From Comamonadaceae bacterium (GTDB taxonomy: Bacteria > Pseudomonadota > Gammaproteobacteria > Burkholderiales > Burkholderiaceae_C): 64,000 nucleotides of DNA. The notes under the pieces are model-generated. The model made no database searches, was not told where the DNA came from, and saw only the letters and a program-made list of their open reading frames with translations. A program made the position numbers and the translations under genes. This document shows positions 1 to 8,851 of this stretch, piece by piece. Numbering within the stretch: position 1 is the stretch's first letter; each line of letters begins with the position of its first letter. The stretch lies in contig CANJPU010000017.1 of the NCBI GenBank assembly GCA_947476285.1, positions 1 to 64,000 of the forward strand, given 5' to 3'.

Positions 1-72
1 GCAGGGATCGCCCGCAGTGCGGACTTTGTGAGAGACTTCATTTCGGTGGTTCCTTTCTTTGCTTGCTAGGCA

Positions 73-92
73 CCCGCATGTTCACATGCGGG
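73..92. promoter_or_regulatory. perfect 8-bp inverted repeat upstream of the repeat-protein gene
   Basis: The arms CCCGCATG (73-80) and CATGCGGG (85-92) are perfect complements around a 4-nt loop. An AAAGGAG ribosome-binding-like string follows at 95-101, but no good ATG sits just behind it. It could be a 5'-UTR hairpin or the terminator of a gene to the left. No T-run follows on either strand. The rest of bases 1-72 shows nothing I can name. Confidence 0.45.
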
Positions 93-166
93 CGAAAGGA
101 GCCGCCACCCTCAGCTCATCTGTTCAACAAGTTCTGGGACATCGCCCGCAGGCCAGGTTCGGCTAC

Positions 167-3100
167 ATGGCGGCCAATGACACCGACTTCATTCAGCTCC
201 TCTATCACACCATTCTGGGCCGCGAAGGAGAGCCGGCAGGCGTCGCTTACTACCTTAACTTGCTCACCACTGGCAAGGCAGACCGAGCCACCGTTGCCAT
301 CTGGATCTCTGAGTCGCAAGAAAACGCAGCCCGAATGGGTGACAAGCACTATGTGGCCTACGACGTGGGCCACCTGTATGACTACACCGCACCGCCACCC
401 CCTGCTGGCGAGCCCGGCCTGGACAATGCGGCTCCCGGAACTGTGGTGCCGGCTGCGCAATTCACCAACGAAGACACCAACCTCACGTTCTCCGTAGCCA
501 ACGCCAACCCCATCACCGTTTACGACATCGATGCGGGCACCGCAGCCATGAAGGCCACTCTGGCCGTCACGCACGGCACGCTGACCTTGAAGTCAACCAC
601 CGGTCTCACCTTCTCCAGTGGCGACGGCACCACCGACGCATCCATGGCTTTCACTGCTGCTTCCATCGTGCAGTTGAACGCCGCCCTTGCGGGTTTGATC
701 TACACGCCCGACCTCAACTACAACGGCACCGACGCACTCACCGTCTATGTGAACGACCTCGGCAACAGCGGTATCGGCGGCCCTCTGAGCGATACCGACA
801 CGATTGCCATCACGGTCAATGCGGTCAACGATGCGCCGGTCAATACGCTGCAGGCCACCTCGCAGACCTTCGACCAGGACACCACGCGCACCTTCTCCAG
901 CAAGAACAGCAACCTGATCTCGATTGCTGACACCGAGGCGACCAGCGCGCAGGTGACTCTCAGTTCCGCCCATGGCAACCTGACCTTGTCGACCACCAGC
1001 GGCATCAGCTTCACTGACTCCCAGGGTGACCACACCATGGTGTTCACCGGCACCATCACCGCCATCAACACCGCGCTGGCCGGGCTGAGCTATGCTCCCG
1101 ACTCGAAGTACAGCGGGACGGACACGCTGACCATCACCACATCAGACTTGGGCGTCGCTGGCTCTGGCGGCACCAAGACCGACTCCGACACTGTGGCCCT
1201 CACGGTCGTCTTTGTTGGCCCGCCCAATACTGCGCCGGTCAACACGCTGGCTTCTGCCTCGCAGACCTTCGACGAGGACGTCGCACGCACCTTCTCCAGC
1301 AAGAACAGCAACCTGATCTCGATTGCTGACGCCGAGGCGACCAGCGCGCAGGTGACCCTGAGTTCCGCCCATGGCAACCTGACCTTGTCGACCACCAGCG
1401 GCATCAGCTTCACTGACTCCCAGGGTGATCACCAGATGGTGTTCACCGGCACCATCACCGCCATCAACGCCGCACTGGCCGGGCTGGGCTACACCCCCGA
1501 CGCCAACTACAACGGCACGGACACGCTGACCATCACCACCTCTGACCTGGGCGCCACCGGATCGGGCGGCACACTGACCGACACCGATTCAGTGGCCATA
1601 ACTCTGAACGCCGTCAACGACGCACCGGTCAATACGCTGGCGTCCGCCTCGCAAACCTTCGACGAGGACGTCGCACGCACCTTCTCCAGCGGCAACGGCA
1701 ACCTGATCTCGATTGCCGACACCGAGGCGACCAGCGCGCAAGTCACCCTGAGCACAGCCCACGGCAACTTGAGCCTGTCTGGCACCGCGGGCATCAGCTT
1801 CACTGACTCGCAGGGCGACCACCAGATGGTGTTCACCGGCACCATCGCCAACATCAACACCGCGCTCAATGGACTGGTCTACACCCCCGACGCCAACTAC
1901 AACGGCACGGACACACTGACTATCACCACCTCTGACCTGGGCGCTACCGGATCGGGCGGCACGCTCACCGACACCGACGCAGTGGCCATCACCCTGAGCC
2001 CGGTCAATGATGCGCCGGTCAATACGCTGGCGTCCGCCTCGCAAACCTTCGACGAGGACGTCGCACGCACCTTCTCCAGCGGCAACGGCAACCTGATCTC
2101 GATTGCCGACACCGAGGCCACCAGCGCGCAAGTCACCCTGAGCACCGCCCACGGCAACTTGAGCCTGTCTGGTACCACTGGCATCACCTTCACTGACTCG
2201 CAAGGCGATCATCAGATGGTGTTCACCGGCACCATCGCCAACATCAACACCGCGCTCAACGGACTGGTCTACACACCCGACGCCAACTACAACGGCACGG
2301 ACACACTGACTATCACCACCTCTGACCAGGGCGCTACCGGATCGGGCGGCACACTGACCGACACCGATTCAGTGGCCATAACCCTGAGCGCCGTCAACGA
2401 CGCGCCGGTCAATACAGTGCCTAGCGCGCAGTCCACCACCTTGAACACGGCAAAGACCTTCTCCAGCGGCAACAGCAACCTGATCTCGGTTGCCGACATC
2501 GACGCAACCAGCGCTCAAGTCACCCTGAGCTCGACTCACGGCAATCTGACATTGTCGACCACCAGCGGCATCAGCTTCACTGACTCCCAGGGTGATCACC
2601 AGATGGTGTTCACTGGCACCATCTCCGCCATCAACACCGCATTGAATGGTTTGGTGTACACCCCTGACACCAGTTACACGGGGACTGACACACTGACCAT
2701 CACCACGTCAGACCAGGGCGCTACCGGATCTCCCGGCGCCCAGACCGATGCCGATTCAGTGGCTATCACCATCACAACCACAAAAGGCACAAGCGGCGCA
2801 GACACCCTTGTCGGCACCTCAGGGACCGACACCTTCACACCCCTCGGAGGCGTTGACACCATGACAGGCAATGGCGGGACGGACACCTTTACGTTCGGCC
2901 CGGGCGACACGGCTACACCGTCAGGCACCGTGTTCGACACCATCACGGATTACAGCGCCGACACGATCGACTTCGGTGCGACTGCCATCACGCAAGGCAC
3001 GAACACGACGGCAGGAACCGCGAACGGACATGCCGCCGTCGCGTCGGGGGTTGTCACCTTCCAGCCTAGCGATAACACTCTGGCCGAGCGCGTCATCGCC

Positions 3101-3325
3101 GTGAATGACGCATTGGACGACATTAACGATGACGGCGGAAGCACAGATGCAGTCGCCGGCGAGGCGCTGGTCTTTGCATTCGGTTCCGACTCCTACATCT
3201 ATATCTCCGACGGCGTGCTGGGCATTGGCGCCAACGACGTGCTGATCAAGCTGACGGGCATTGCCGGCAGCGGCTCCACCGATCAGCTCACCATCAGCGG
3301 CGGAGACATCACAGGCCTGGCCTGA
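167..3325 (+). CDS. DUF4214 / cadherin-VCBS-like repeat secreted protein with RTX-like C-terminus
   Basis: Predicted secreted or surface protein of 1052 aa. Residues 5-50 match the DUF4214 pattern (FIQLLYHTILGRE...GVAYYL). From about residue 220 there are five Ser/Thr/Asn/Asp-rich repeats of 130 aa, each opening with a VNDAPVNT-type motif and carrying conserved DSQGDHQMVF and YNGTDTLTITTSD blocks, as in VCBS/cadherin-like adhesin repeats. Residues 871-905 carry glycine-aspartate strings (GTSGADTLVGTSGTDTF, GGTDTFTFGPGD) like degenerate calcium-binding RTX nonapeptides. There is no Sec signal peptide, and together with the RTX-like tail this suggests type I secretion, although no T1SS genes lie nearby. 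I chose the ATG at 167 because DUF4214 proteins usually start right before this domain; the reading frame is open back to a TTG at 59. Neighbouring repeats are nearly identical in DNA. Function (adhesion or S-layer-like) is inferred. Confidence 0.8.
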   Translation: MAANDTDFIQLLYHTILGREGEPAGVAYYLNLLTTGKADRATVAIWISESQENAARMGDKHYVAYDVGHLYDYTAPPPPAGEPGLDNAAPGTVVPAAQFTNEDTNLTFSVANANPITVYDIDAGTAAMKATLAVTHGTLTLKSTTGLTFSSGDGTTDASMAFTAASIVQLNAALAGLIYTPDLNYNGTDALTVYVNDLGNSGIGGPLSDTDTIAITVNAVNDAPVNTLQATSQTFDQDTTRTFSSKNSNLISIADTEATSAQVTLSSAHGNLTLSTTSGISFTDSQGDHTMVFTGTITAINTALAGLSYAPDSKYSGTDTLTITTSDLGVAGSGGTKTDSDTVALTVVFVGPPNTAPVNTLASASQTFDEDVARTFSSKNSNLISIADAEATSAQVTLSSAHGNLTLSTTSGISFTDSQGDHQMVFTGTITAINAALAGLGYTPDANYNGTDTLTITTSDLGATGSGGTLTDTDSVAITLNAVNDAPVNTLASASQTFDEDVARTFSSGNGNLISIADTEATSAQVTLSTAHGNLSLSGTAGISFTDSQGDHQMVFTGTIANINTALNGLVYTPDANYNGTDTLTITTSDLGATGSGGTLTDTDAVAITLSPVNDAPVNTLASASQTFDEDVARTFSSGNGNLISIADTEATSAQVTLSTAHGNLSLSGTTGITFTDSQGDHQMVFTGTIANINTALNGLVYTPDANYNGTDTLTITTSDQGATGSGGTLTDTDSVAITLSAVNDAPVNTVPSAQSTTLNTAKTFSSGNSNLISVADIDATSAQVTLSSTHGNLTLSTTSGISFTDSQGDHQMVFTGTISAINTALNGLVYTPDTSYTGTDTLTITTSDQGATGSPGAQTDADSVAITITTTKGTSGADTLVGTSGTDTFTPLGGVDTMTGNGGTDTFTFGPGDTATPSGTVFDTITDYSADTIDFGATAITQGTNTTAGTANGHAAVASGVVTFQPSDNTLAERVIAVNDALDDINDDGGSTDAVAGEALVFAFGSDSYIYISDGVLGIGANDVLIKLTGIAGSGSTDQLTISGGDITGLA
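824..2778 (+). repeat. five tandem ~390-bp repeats within the secreted-protein gene
   Basis: Units start at about 824, 1223, 1613, 2003 and 2393 with a strict 390-bp period from the second on. The units at 1613 and 2003 are almost base-for-base identical, and whole blocks are also shared with the 1223 and 2393 units. Such identity above protein-level need points to recent amplification or gene conversion, so copy number may vary between strains and may be collapsed in short-read assemblies. Confidence 0.85.
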
Positions 3326-3333
3326 CGCACGGC

Positions 3334-3361
3334 TGCCCCAAGGCCTAGCGGCACTGGGGCA
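3334..3361. terminator. short hairpin between convergent genes
   Basis: TGCCCC (3334-3339) and GGGGCA (3356-3361) can pair across a 16-nt loop just after the stop of the repeat-protein gene and before the stop of the convergent hydratase gene. There is no T-run, so its role as a terminator is weakly supported. Confidence 0.3.
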
Positions 3362-3378
3362 AGCTTCTCAACGCGAAC

Positions 3379-4542
3379 CTACGCGGTCGTCACACGAGCC
3401 AAAAGCTCGACGACCGCGTTTCCTTTTGCGGTCACTTCCCCTAGCTGATTTTCAACGAAGACTTCCAGGTCCACCAAGTGGGCCTTTCCTTCAACTCGCT
3501 TGTCGATGATCTTTGCCCGGCACCAGGACACATCGCCAAACACATTGGGCCGGCGTATCGCCACGTTCAAGCGCCGCAAAAATCCATCGTCGCCCATCCA
3601 GTTGCTCATAAGCTGTCCCATCCACGAAATGCGCTGCGTGCCCACGTCGTAGCCGCCGGGCATACCGACTTCACGCGCCATTTTTGATTCGGCATGGCCA
3701 CGGGCTGCACTGTCTTGCGCGCCTGTCTCGGGGTTGATGTAGGCGTCGGCCGGGTGGCGTTTGCGCTGCATGTGGGCCATGCGGTGCGCCTGGTAGCTGT
3801 GGCCGCCACCGGCGTACCAGCAAATCATGTCGGTGATGTTGAGCGGCCCTTTGAGCATGGGCTGCACCATGCTGCCCACCACCACGTCTTCCCAGTAGCG
3901 TGGCGCCGCGCCGCGCAACTCCTCGGTTTCAATCTGATGGGCGATGCTGGCAAGTTCTTCCTGCGTGTAGCGGTGCGGATCACGTGCCTCATATTTGAGG
4001 CCGCCCGCAGCTTTGGCCCTGGCCGTGCGCGCGGTGTGGCCCAGGGCGCGGCAGACCAACTCACCATGCTGGTTGGTGTAGAGCACCTCGCCAGTCTGGA
4101 TGATGAAGCTGCTGGCTTTGCTGCCGTGTTTTTCCACCGCGTCAAGCAGGTGCGCACGCACAGTGAAGCTGTCACGGTGGCGGATCGGCTTGTACCACTC
4201 GAAATCTGTGCCGCCATACATCCACTGGATGCCGCGCAGCTTGGGGGCGACCACTGTCGTGTCGATGGTGTAGAGAAAACATCCAGGCGCAAGGCCTGAC
4301 TTCCAGCGCGTGCCCGCGCCGTAGGCAGGGTCGCAGAACAAGGGGTTCTCATCGCCCAGACCCCAGCAGAAGTGGCGCACAGAATCAGGCGATGCTTCGG
4401 TGTTCCAGGTCTGCCCGGTGCGGCGCAGGTCCACACCGATCAGGCTGCGGGCTTCTTCCAGTGCGCCCGCCCAGAGTGCGGGCGCCTGGCTCTGGGGTGC
4501 TCGGGTTGAGGGGTCAGAAGGCGGCGGAATGGTTGTGCTCAT
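3379..4542 (-). CDS. FAS1-like/MaoC-type acyl-CoA dehydratase (hydratase)
   Basis: Predicted 387-aa cytosolic acyl-CoA hydratase/dehydratase of the hot-dog superfamily. The N-terminal half (about 50-170) has the FAS1-like dehydratase N-domain look (SVRHFCWGLGDENPLFCDP, then GGTDFEWYKPIRHRDSF). The C-terminal half has a second hot-dog-like segment (DVVVGSMVQPMLKGPLNITD, and later FGDVSWCRAKIIDKRVEG). Related large proteins accompany CaiB/BaiF CoA-transferases in degradation of unusual carboxylic acids. The stop lies 54 nt from the stop of the convergent repeat protein, and the double-domain CoA-transferase is directly upstream (30-nt gap), so co-transcription is likely. The substrate cannot be read from sequence. 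Confidence 0.78.
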   Translation of the reverse strand: MSTTIPPPSDPSTRAPQSQAPALWAGALEEARSLIGVDLRRTGQTWNTEASPDSVRHFCWGLGDENPLFCDPAYGAGTRWKSGLAPGCFLYTIDTTVVAPKLRGIQWMYGGTDFEWYKPIRHRDSFTVRAHLLDAVEKHGSKASSFIIQTGEVLYTNQHGELVCRALGHTARTARAKAAGGLKYEARDPHRYTQEELASIAHQIETEELRGAAPRYWEDVVVGSMVQPMLKGPLNITDMICWYAGGGHSYQAHRMAHMQRKRHPADAYINPETGAQDSAARGHAESKMAREVGMPGGYDVGTQRISWMGQLMSNWMGDDGFLRRLNVAIRRPNVFGDVSWCRAKIIDKRVEGKAHLVDLEVFVENQLGEVTAKGNAVVELLARVTTA

Positions 4543-4572
4543 ACGCGAAATAAGTAAAGCGGCAATCGAGCC

Positions 4573-6930
4573 TCAAGCAATCACACCCGAAGCCTTGAGT
4601 TGCGCGATCTCGTCGGCAGGCAGGCCCAGCAGTTCGCCAAACACAAAATCGTTGTGCTCGCCCGGCAGCGGGCCGCTGCGATCGATCTGCGGCTTGAAAT
4701 CCGAAAAACGCCACGGCGCGCGAAAGACATCTTCACGGCCATACACCGCAATGTCCACCGCCGTCTTGAGCTCGCGTGCTTCGAAGTGCGGATCACGCCA
4801 TTGCTCTTGTATGGAAAGAACTGGCGATGACGCGATGCCGCGAGCGCGCAGACGCGCCACCAGTTCATCGCGGTCATGCATGCGAGTCCAGTTGGCCAGC
4901 GCGCCATCCAAATCGGCCACATGCTGCAGCCGACCCGCCTGCGTTTGAAACCGCACATCGGCCGCCCAGGCCTCTCCACCTGCCAACTCAAGCAAAGCCC
5001 GCCACTGCGAATCGCTTGCCGCCGCGATAGTGAGCCAGGCATCTTCACCCGCTGCCGGATAAATGCCGTGCGGGGCCAGATCAGGATGGCGGTTACCCAT
5101 GGTGGGTGTCTGCCGGCCCTGCACCTGGGTGTCGAGCAAATAAGGCCGCAGCGTGCCCATCAAGGCCTCCACCTGCGACACATCCACATAGCAGCCCTGC
5201 CCTGTGGTACGCGCATGGCGCAAGGCGGCCAGCACCGCCACCAGCGCATGCACCGATGCATTGGGGTCGCCCAGCGCGAAGTTGAGCGCGCCTATGGGTG
5301 CCTCGCCCGGGTAGCCCACCAGTGCCTCCATGCCGGCAAAGCTGGCCATGGTGGGCGCATAGGCGCGCATGCTGGCGAGCTCGCCGAACTGGCCCGCAGC
5401 CGACAGGGCCAGCATCACCAGGCGCGGATTCACCGCCTTGAGATCGTCATAGCCCAGGCTGGTGCGCTCCATGGAGCCGGGCGACATGTTCTCCACCACC
5501 AGGTCGCTCATGGCCACCAGGCGCTTGAGCAAGGCCACCGCGCGCGGCTCCTTGGCGTTGAGCGTGATGCCCAGCTTGCCGTGGTTGATCTGGTGGTACA
5601 TGGGCGACATCTCTTGCGAATTGCCCTGCACGATCTGGCCATCGCGCATGATGCGGCCTGATAGGCGCAGGTTGTCCGGCCGTTTGCCGTGCTCCACCTT
5701 GATCACCTGCGCGCCCAGCTCGCCCAGTATCGTGCCCACCCAGGGCGCCGACCAGACCCAACCGAAATCAATGACACGCATGCCCGCCAGCGGACGGGCC
5801 GGGTCTGCGCCCAGGCCTGAGGGACGCACCGACGCGCCATCGCGCAGCAGTGTGGATGCGATATCGGTGGCGCCGTCGCTGCGCGAATGTGTCACCTTGA
5901 ATGGCAGCGCCGGTACACGCACCGCTTTGCCGGCCACCTGGCCTTCGACCAAAAATTCCCGCTTGGTGAAATGCTGTGTGGCCAGTACTTCGGAAAAACC
6001 GCGTATCGGCGAGACGATGAGGTTGTTTCGATGGGCCAGCGCTTCGAGTTCGGCCATGGTGTGCTGCGCCAGCCAGGGCAGCATGAGCTGATCGACTTCA
6101 TCAGGGTATTGCCGCCCCATGGCGCGCAAATCTTGGTAGCGCGGCTCTTGTGCCCATTGCGGATTGCCCATCACCGCCACCAGCCGCATCCATTCCTCGC
6201 GGGTGCGGCCGCAGATGCAAACCTCGCCATCCTTGCAAGGCAAAATCACAAAGGGATAAGCACCGCCTGAGCCCGATGCCCGCCGCCCGCTTCGCTGCCA
6301 CAGCAGGCCGTGGTGAATATAAAAGCGGCAGTTGCCCGCCACATAACTGGCCAGCACTTCAGCCAGCGACACATCCACGATGCGCCCGCTGCCACGCTCA
6401 TCGCGAGCGGACAAGGCCATCAGGCAACCAGCCGCCAGCATCGCACCCGATTGATGTTCCAGAATGCCGGGCGGCAGCGACAAGGGCGAGCGCCCCGGCT
6501 CACCCAGCACCCATGCACTGCCGCTCAAGGCCTGTGCATCAAGGCCTACGCCGACAAATTTTGAGTAGGGTCCGTCCAGGCCGAAGGGTGTCGCCAGCGC
6601 GATGATGAGTGCAGGCAGCCGCGCATGCAGATTCGCCACCGGCCCAGCCAATGCCTCAAGGCTTTCGCGCTCATCGGCGATCAGGATGTCGCAGTCGGCG
6701 AGCAAAGCATCGAATGCCGCACCGCTGGCAGGACAATCCGCGCTCTGTTTGCCATCGGCCAACACCTGCAGGCCGAGCTGCACCGGGCTGGCGTCGCTCA
6801 CGCCTGACGCGGCTGCGTCATGGGCAATGAGGCGGGTGACTTGCGCACCCATGCGCGAGAGCAGCCAGCCCGCATAGGCCGCGCTGATGCCGCTGTTTGA
6901 AAACTCAATGACGCGCAGGGGTTTGTTCAT
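4573..6930 (-). CDS. double-domain CaiB/BaiF (family III) CoA-transferase
   Basis: Predicted transferase moving CoA between carboxylic acids. The 785-aa length is about twice the family norm (about 400), and the protein contains two tandem CaiB/BaiF domains. Residues 1-360 open with LRVIEFSNSGISAAYAG and contain DVSLAEV; residues about 380-785 open with GMRVIDFGWVWSAPWVG, then GELGAQVIKVEHGKRPD and DVSQVEA, ending in the usual PLPGEHNDFVFGELLG. The second domain has an Asp in ALGDPNASVH where the family carries its catalytic Asp. The matching stretch of the first domain (GILEHQSGAML) lacks one, so domain 1 may be non-catalytic (inference). It lies 18 nt downstream of the Bug-protein stop and 30 nt upstream of the hydratase gene, an apparent operon. 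Confidence 0.85.
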   Translation of the reverse strand: MNKPLRVIEFSNSGISAAYAGWLLSRMGAQVTRLIAHDAAASGVSDASPVQLGLQVLADGKQSADCPASGAAFDALLADCDILIADERESLEALAGPVANLHARLPALIIALATPFGLDGPYSKFVGVGLDAQALSGSAWVLGEPGRSPLSLPPGILEHQSGAMLAAGCLMALSARDERGSGRIVDVSLAEVLASYVAGNCRFYIHHGLLWQRSGRRASGSGGAYPFVILPCKDGEVCICGRTREEWMRLVAVMGNPQWAQEPRYQDLRAMGRQYPDEVDQLMLPWLAQHTMAELEALAHRNNLIVSPIRGFSEVLATQHFTKREFLVEGQVAGKAVRVPALPFKVTHSRSDGATDIASTLLRDGASVRPSGLGADPARPLAGMRVIDFGWVWSAPWVGTILGELGAQVIKVEHGKRPDNLRLSGRIMRDGQIVQGNSQEMSPMYHQINHGKLGITLNAKEPRAVALLKRLVAMSDLVVENMSPGSMERTSLGYDDLKAVNPRLVMLALSAAGQFGELASMRAYAPTMASFAGMEALVGYPGEAPIGALNFALGDPNASVHALVAVLAALRHARTTGQGCYVDVSQVEALMGTLRPYLLDTQVQGRQTPTMGNRHPDLAPHGIYPAAGEDAWLTIAAASDSQWRALLELAGGEAWAADVRFQTQAGRLQHVADLDGALANWTRMHDRDELVARLRARGIASSPVLSIQEQWRDPHFEARELKTAVDIAVYGREDVFRAPWRFSDFKPQIDRSGPLPGEHNDFVFGELLGLPADEIAQLKASGVIA

Positions 6931-6948
6931 GAATGTCAGGAACAGGAC

Positions 6949-7944
6949 TCACTCAGGCTGAATGCCCGCGCCGCGAGCAAGCTCGGCCCACTTGCGCGTC
7001 TCGCCTATCACCCACTCGCGCAATTGGGCCGGGCTGTTGGGCGCGGCGTCCACGCCCATGGCGGTGAGGCCGTCCACAAACTCCTTGTCGCGCAAGATCT
7101 TGACCATCTCTTCATTGAGCCGGCGCACGATGGGCTCTGGGGTTTTGGCGGGCGCGAAGGCGGCGATGAATCCCACCAGCTCATAGCCGGCAACGCCCTG
7201 CTCTGCCAATGTGGGCATATCAGGCATGGTGGCCGAACGGCGCGCACTTGACACACCAAAGGCCTTCACAGCGCCTGAGCGCACATGCGGCAGCATCAGT
7301 GCAATGTCGCCCAGCAGCATGCTGATCTGGCCGCCGCGCAAATCGGTCAGGGCTTGCGCATTGGACTTGTAGGGCACGCTCAGGATATCGGTGCTGGTCT
7401 TGGCCTTGAACAGCTCAGAGGCCAAACGCGCCGACCCGGTGCCACTGCCAAAGCTCAGCTTGCCAGGGTTGGCCTTGGCGTAGGCGATGAATTCCTGCAG
7501 GTTTTTCACCGGCACGTCGTTGTTCACGCACAAGACCAGCGCGGCGATGCCCAGACGCGAGATCGGCTCAAAATCATTGATCGGGTCATAGGGCATGTTC
7601 TTTAGAAAGCTCGCATTGCCCGCATGCGTGGTGTTGGTGCCAATCAAAATCGTGTGGCCATCGGGCGCAGCGCGCGCCACAGTCTGGGCTGCGATCACGC
7701 CACTGCCGCCGGGCATGTTCTCTACCGTCACTGAAGTTCCCAGCGCCTTGCCCAAGCGATCGCTCAAACGCCGCGCAAGAGTGTCGGTCGCGCCGCCCGC
7801 ACCCACCGAGACAATCATGCGGATGGGCTTGCCAGCGAAGGGGCTGGGCGCTTGTGCCAAAGCCGGCAGCGCGCACAGAGCGGCCAGAGTCAATGCGATG
7901 TTGGCCAGGCCTTGGCCCAGGCGATGACGAGTCAATGGATTCAT
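6949..7944 (-). CDS. Bug/TctC-family periplasmic solute-binding protein
   Basis: Periplasmic extracytoplasmic receptor of the Bug (tripartite tricarboxylate transporter receptor) family, which bind small carboxylates; many in Burkholderiales are orphans without TctAB, as here. The 331-aa product has a Sec signal peptide (hydrophobic ANIALTLAALCALPALAQA, cleavage after AQA), then the family opening KPIRMIVSVGAGGATDTLAR and conserved GTNTTHAGNASF and PYDPINDFEPISRLG motifs. I chose the ATG at 7944 over the longer open frame because it starts the signal peptide and has a GGAG ribosome-binding site about 10 nt upstream. Its place between a hydratase and a CoA-transferase suggests it senses or delivers the acid degraded by this cluster (inference). 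Confidence 0.88.
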   Translation of the reverse strand: MNPLTRHRLGQGLANIALTLAALCALPALAQAPSPFAGKPIRMIVSVGAGGATDTLARRLSDRLGKALGTSVTVENMPGGSGVIAAQTVARAAPDGHTILIGTNTTHAGNASFLKNMPYDPINDFEPISRLGIAALVLCVNNDVPVKNLQEFIAYAKANPGKLSFGSGTGSARLASELFKAKTSTDILSVPYKSNAQALTDLRGGQISMLLGDIALMLPHVRSGAVKAFGVSSARRSATMPDMPTLAEQGVAGYELVGFIAAFAPAKTPEPIVRRLNEEMVKILRDKEFVDGLTAMGVDAAPNSPAQLREWVIGETRKWAELARGAGIQPE

Positions 7945-8002
7945 GCTTGTGTCTCCGAAAGAGTTTTGTGTTGGTGTGAAATGAATTGTGTGGGCCTGCA
8001 CC

Positions 8003-8851
8003 CTATTGCGCCCGCGCCTCAAAGGTGATTTGCCCGCCATCGTCGCGTGCAAGCAAGCGCCAGGCGTCGCGATCGGCCCAGGCTTGCAATGCAAGCGCGT
8101 GGCCGCAGTACATGGGTGCGAGGTTGCGGCAAGTCAATGAAGCCGGCTCGCGTTGCGCCACCGAGCGAAACAGCTCCAGCAGGAACATGGTGGGAATGCT
8201 GCCGTTCACGACCAGTGCAGGATAGCCTTCGACCCGGGTTGCATAGGCCAGGTCGTAGTGAATACGGTGAGGGTTGTCGGTGATGGCCGAGTAGCGAAAC
8301 AGCATGCGCTCATCGGGCACAAGCGTGCGGCTGGCGGCGGGGCCGACTTCAGGTGCGCCCTGCGGGGCTGCAGCAGGTGCAGCAGGCGCAACAGCCACAA
8401 CAGGCTGGGCCGGCGCCTCTTCGCGCAAAACATAGTCCACGCATTCAATGACAGCGGGCTGGTCTGATTGCCCGGTGAATATCCGGTGCTCGATCTGAAC
8501 CAGCGCAAACCTGCCGGAGCGCCCCTGCTTGATTTGCGGCGCGCTCTGACGTGATTCGCGCCTGACATGCGCGCCCAGTGCAATATCGGAGACGAATTGA
8601 ATCTGCCGCCCACCCATCATCAGGCGCGGCAGGCCCAGATCAGGCAGCACAAAACCCAGATAGCCGGCTCCATCGGCGCGCAGTTGCGACTGGCGCGTTG
8701 GTGCGTTGAACAGCATCACATGCCAACCGCGCGGCAATGCACTGCCTTCGCGCAGAGTGGCAGGGTCGCGCTCAAGCATGGCCGCCAGTCGGCGGGCCAG
8801 TGGCAGGCTGCACACATCATCAGCGTGCTCGACGGGCGATGGCGATTGCAT
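8003..8851 (-). CDS. FAS1-like acyl-CoA dehydratase (mesaconyl-C4-CoA hydratase-like)
   Basis: Predicted 282-aa acyl-CoA hydratase with two hot-dog-like regions separated by an Ala/Pro-rich linker (about residues 175-195). The C-terminal part has the hallmark RYSAITDNPHRIHYD followed by VEGYPALVVNGSIPTMFLLE, close to the motif of mesaconyl-C4-CoA/3-methylfumaryl-CoA hydratases and HTD2-type dehydratases. I chose the ATG at 8851; the frame is open to 8944, but that extension lacks family-like sequence. The start overlaps the end of the upstream GntR gene by 32 nt and has no good Shine-Dalgarno, which fits translational coupling. The exact substrate is unknown. Confidence 0.75.
   Translation of the reverse strand: MQSPSPVEHADDVCSLPLARRLAAMLERDPATLREGSALPRGWHVMLFNAPTRQSQLRADGAGYLGFVLPDLGLPRLMMGGRQIQFVSDIALGAHVRRESRQSAPQIKQGRSGRFALVQIEHRIFTGQSDQPAVIECVDYVLREEAPAQPVVAVAPAAPAAAPQGAPEVGPAASRTLVPDERMLFRYSAITDNPHRIHYDLAYATRVEGYPALVVNGSIPTMFLLELFRSVAQREPASLTCRNLAPMYCGHALALQAWADRDAWRLLARDDGGQITFEARAQ

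Noticed and set aside
593-2212. Long minus-strand open frames antisense to the repeat-protein gene
   Set aside because: Shadows of the high-GC repetitive coding frame; they repeat with the same period and show no independent features.
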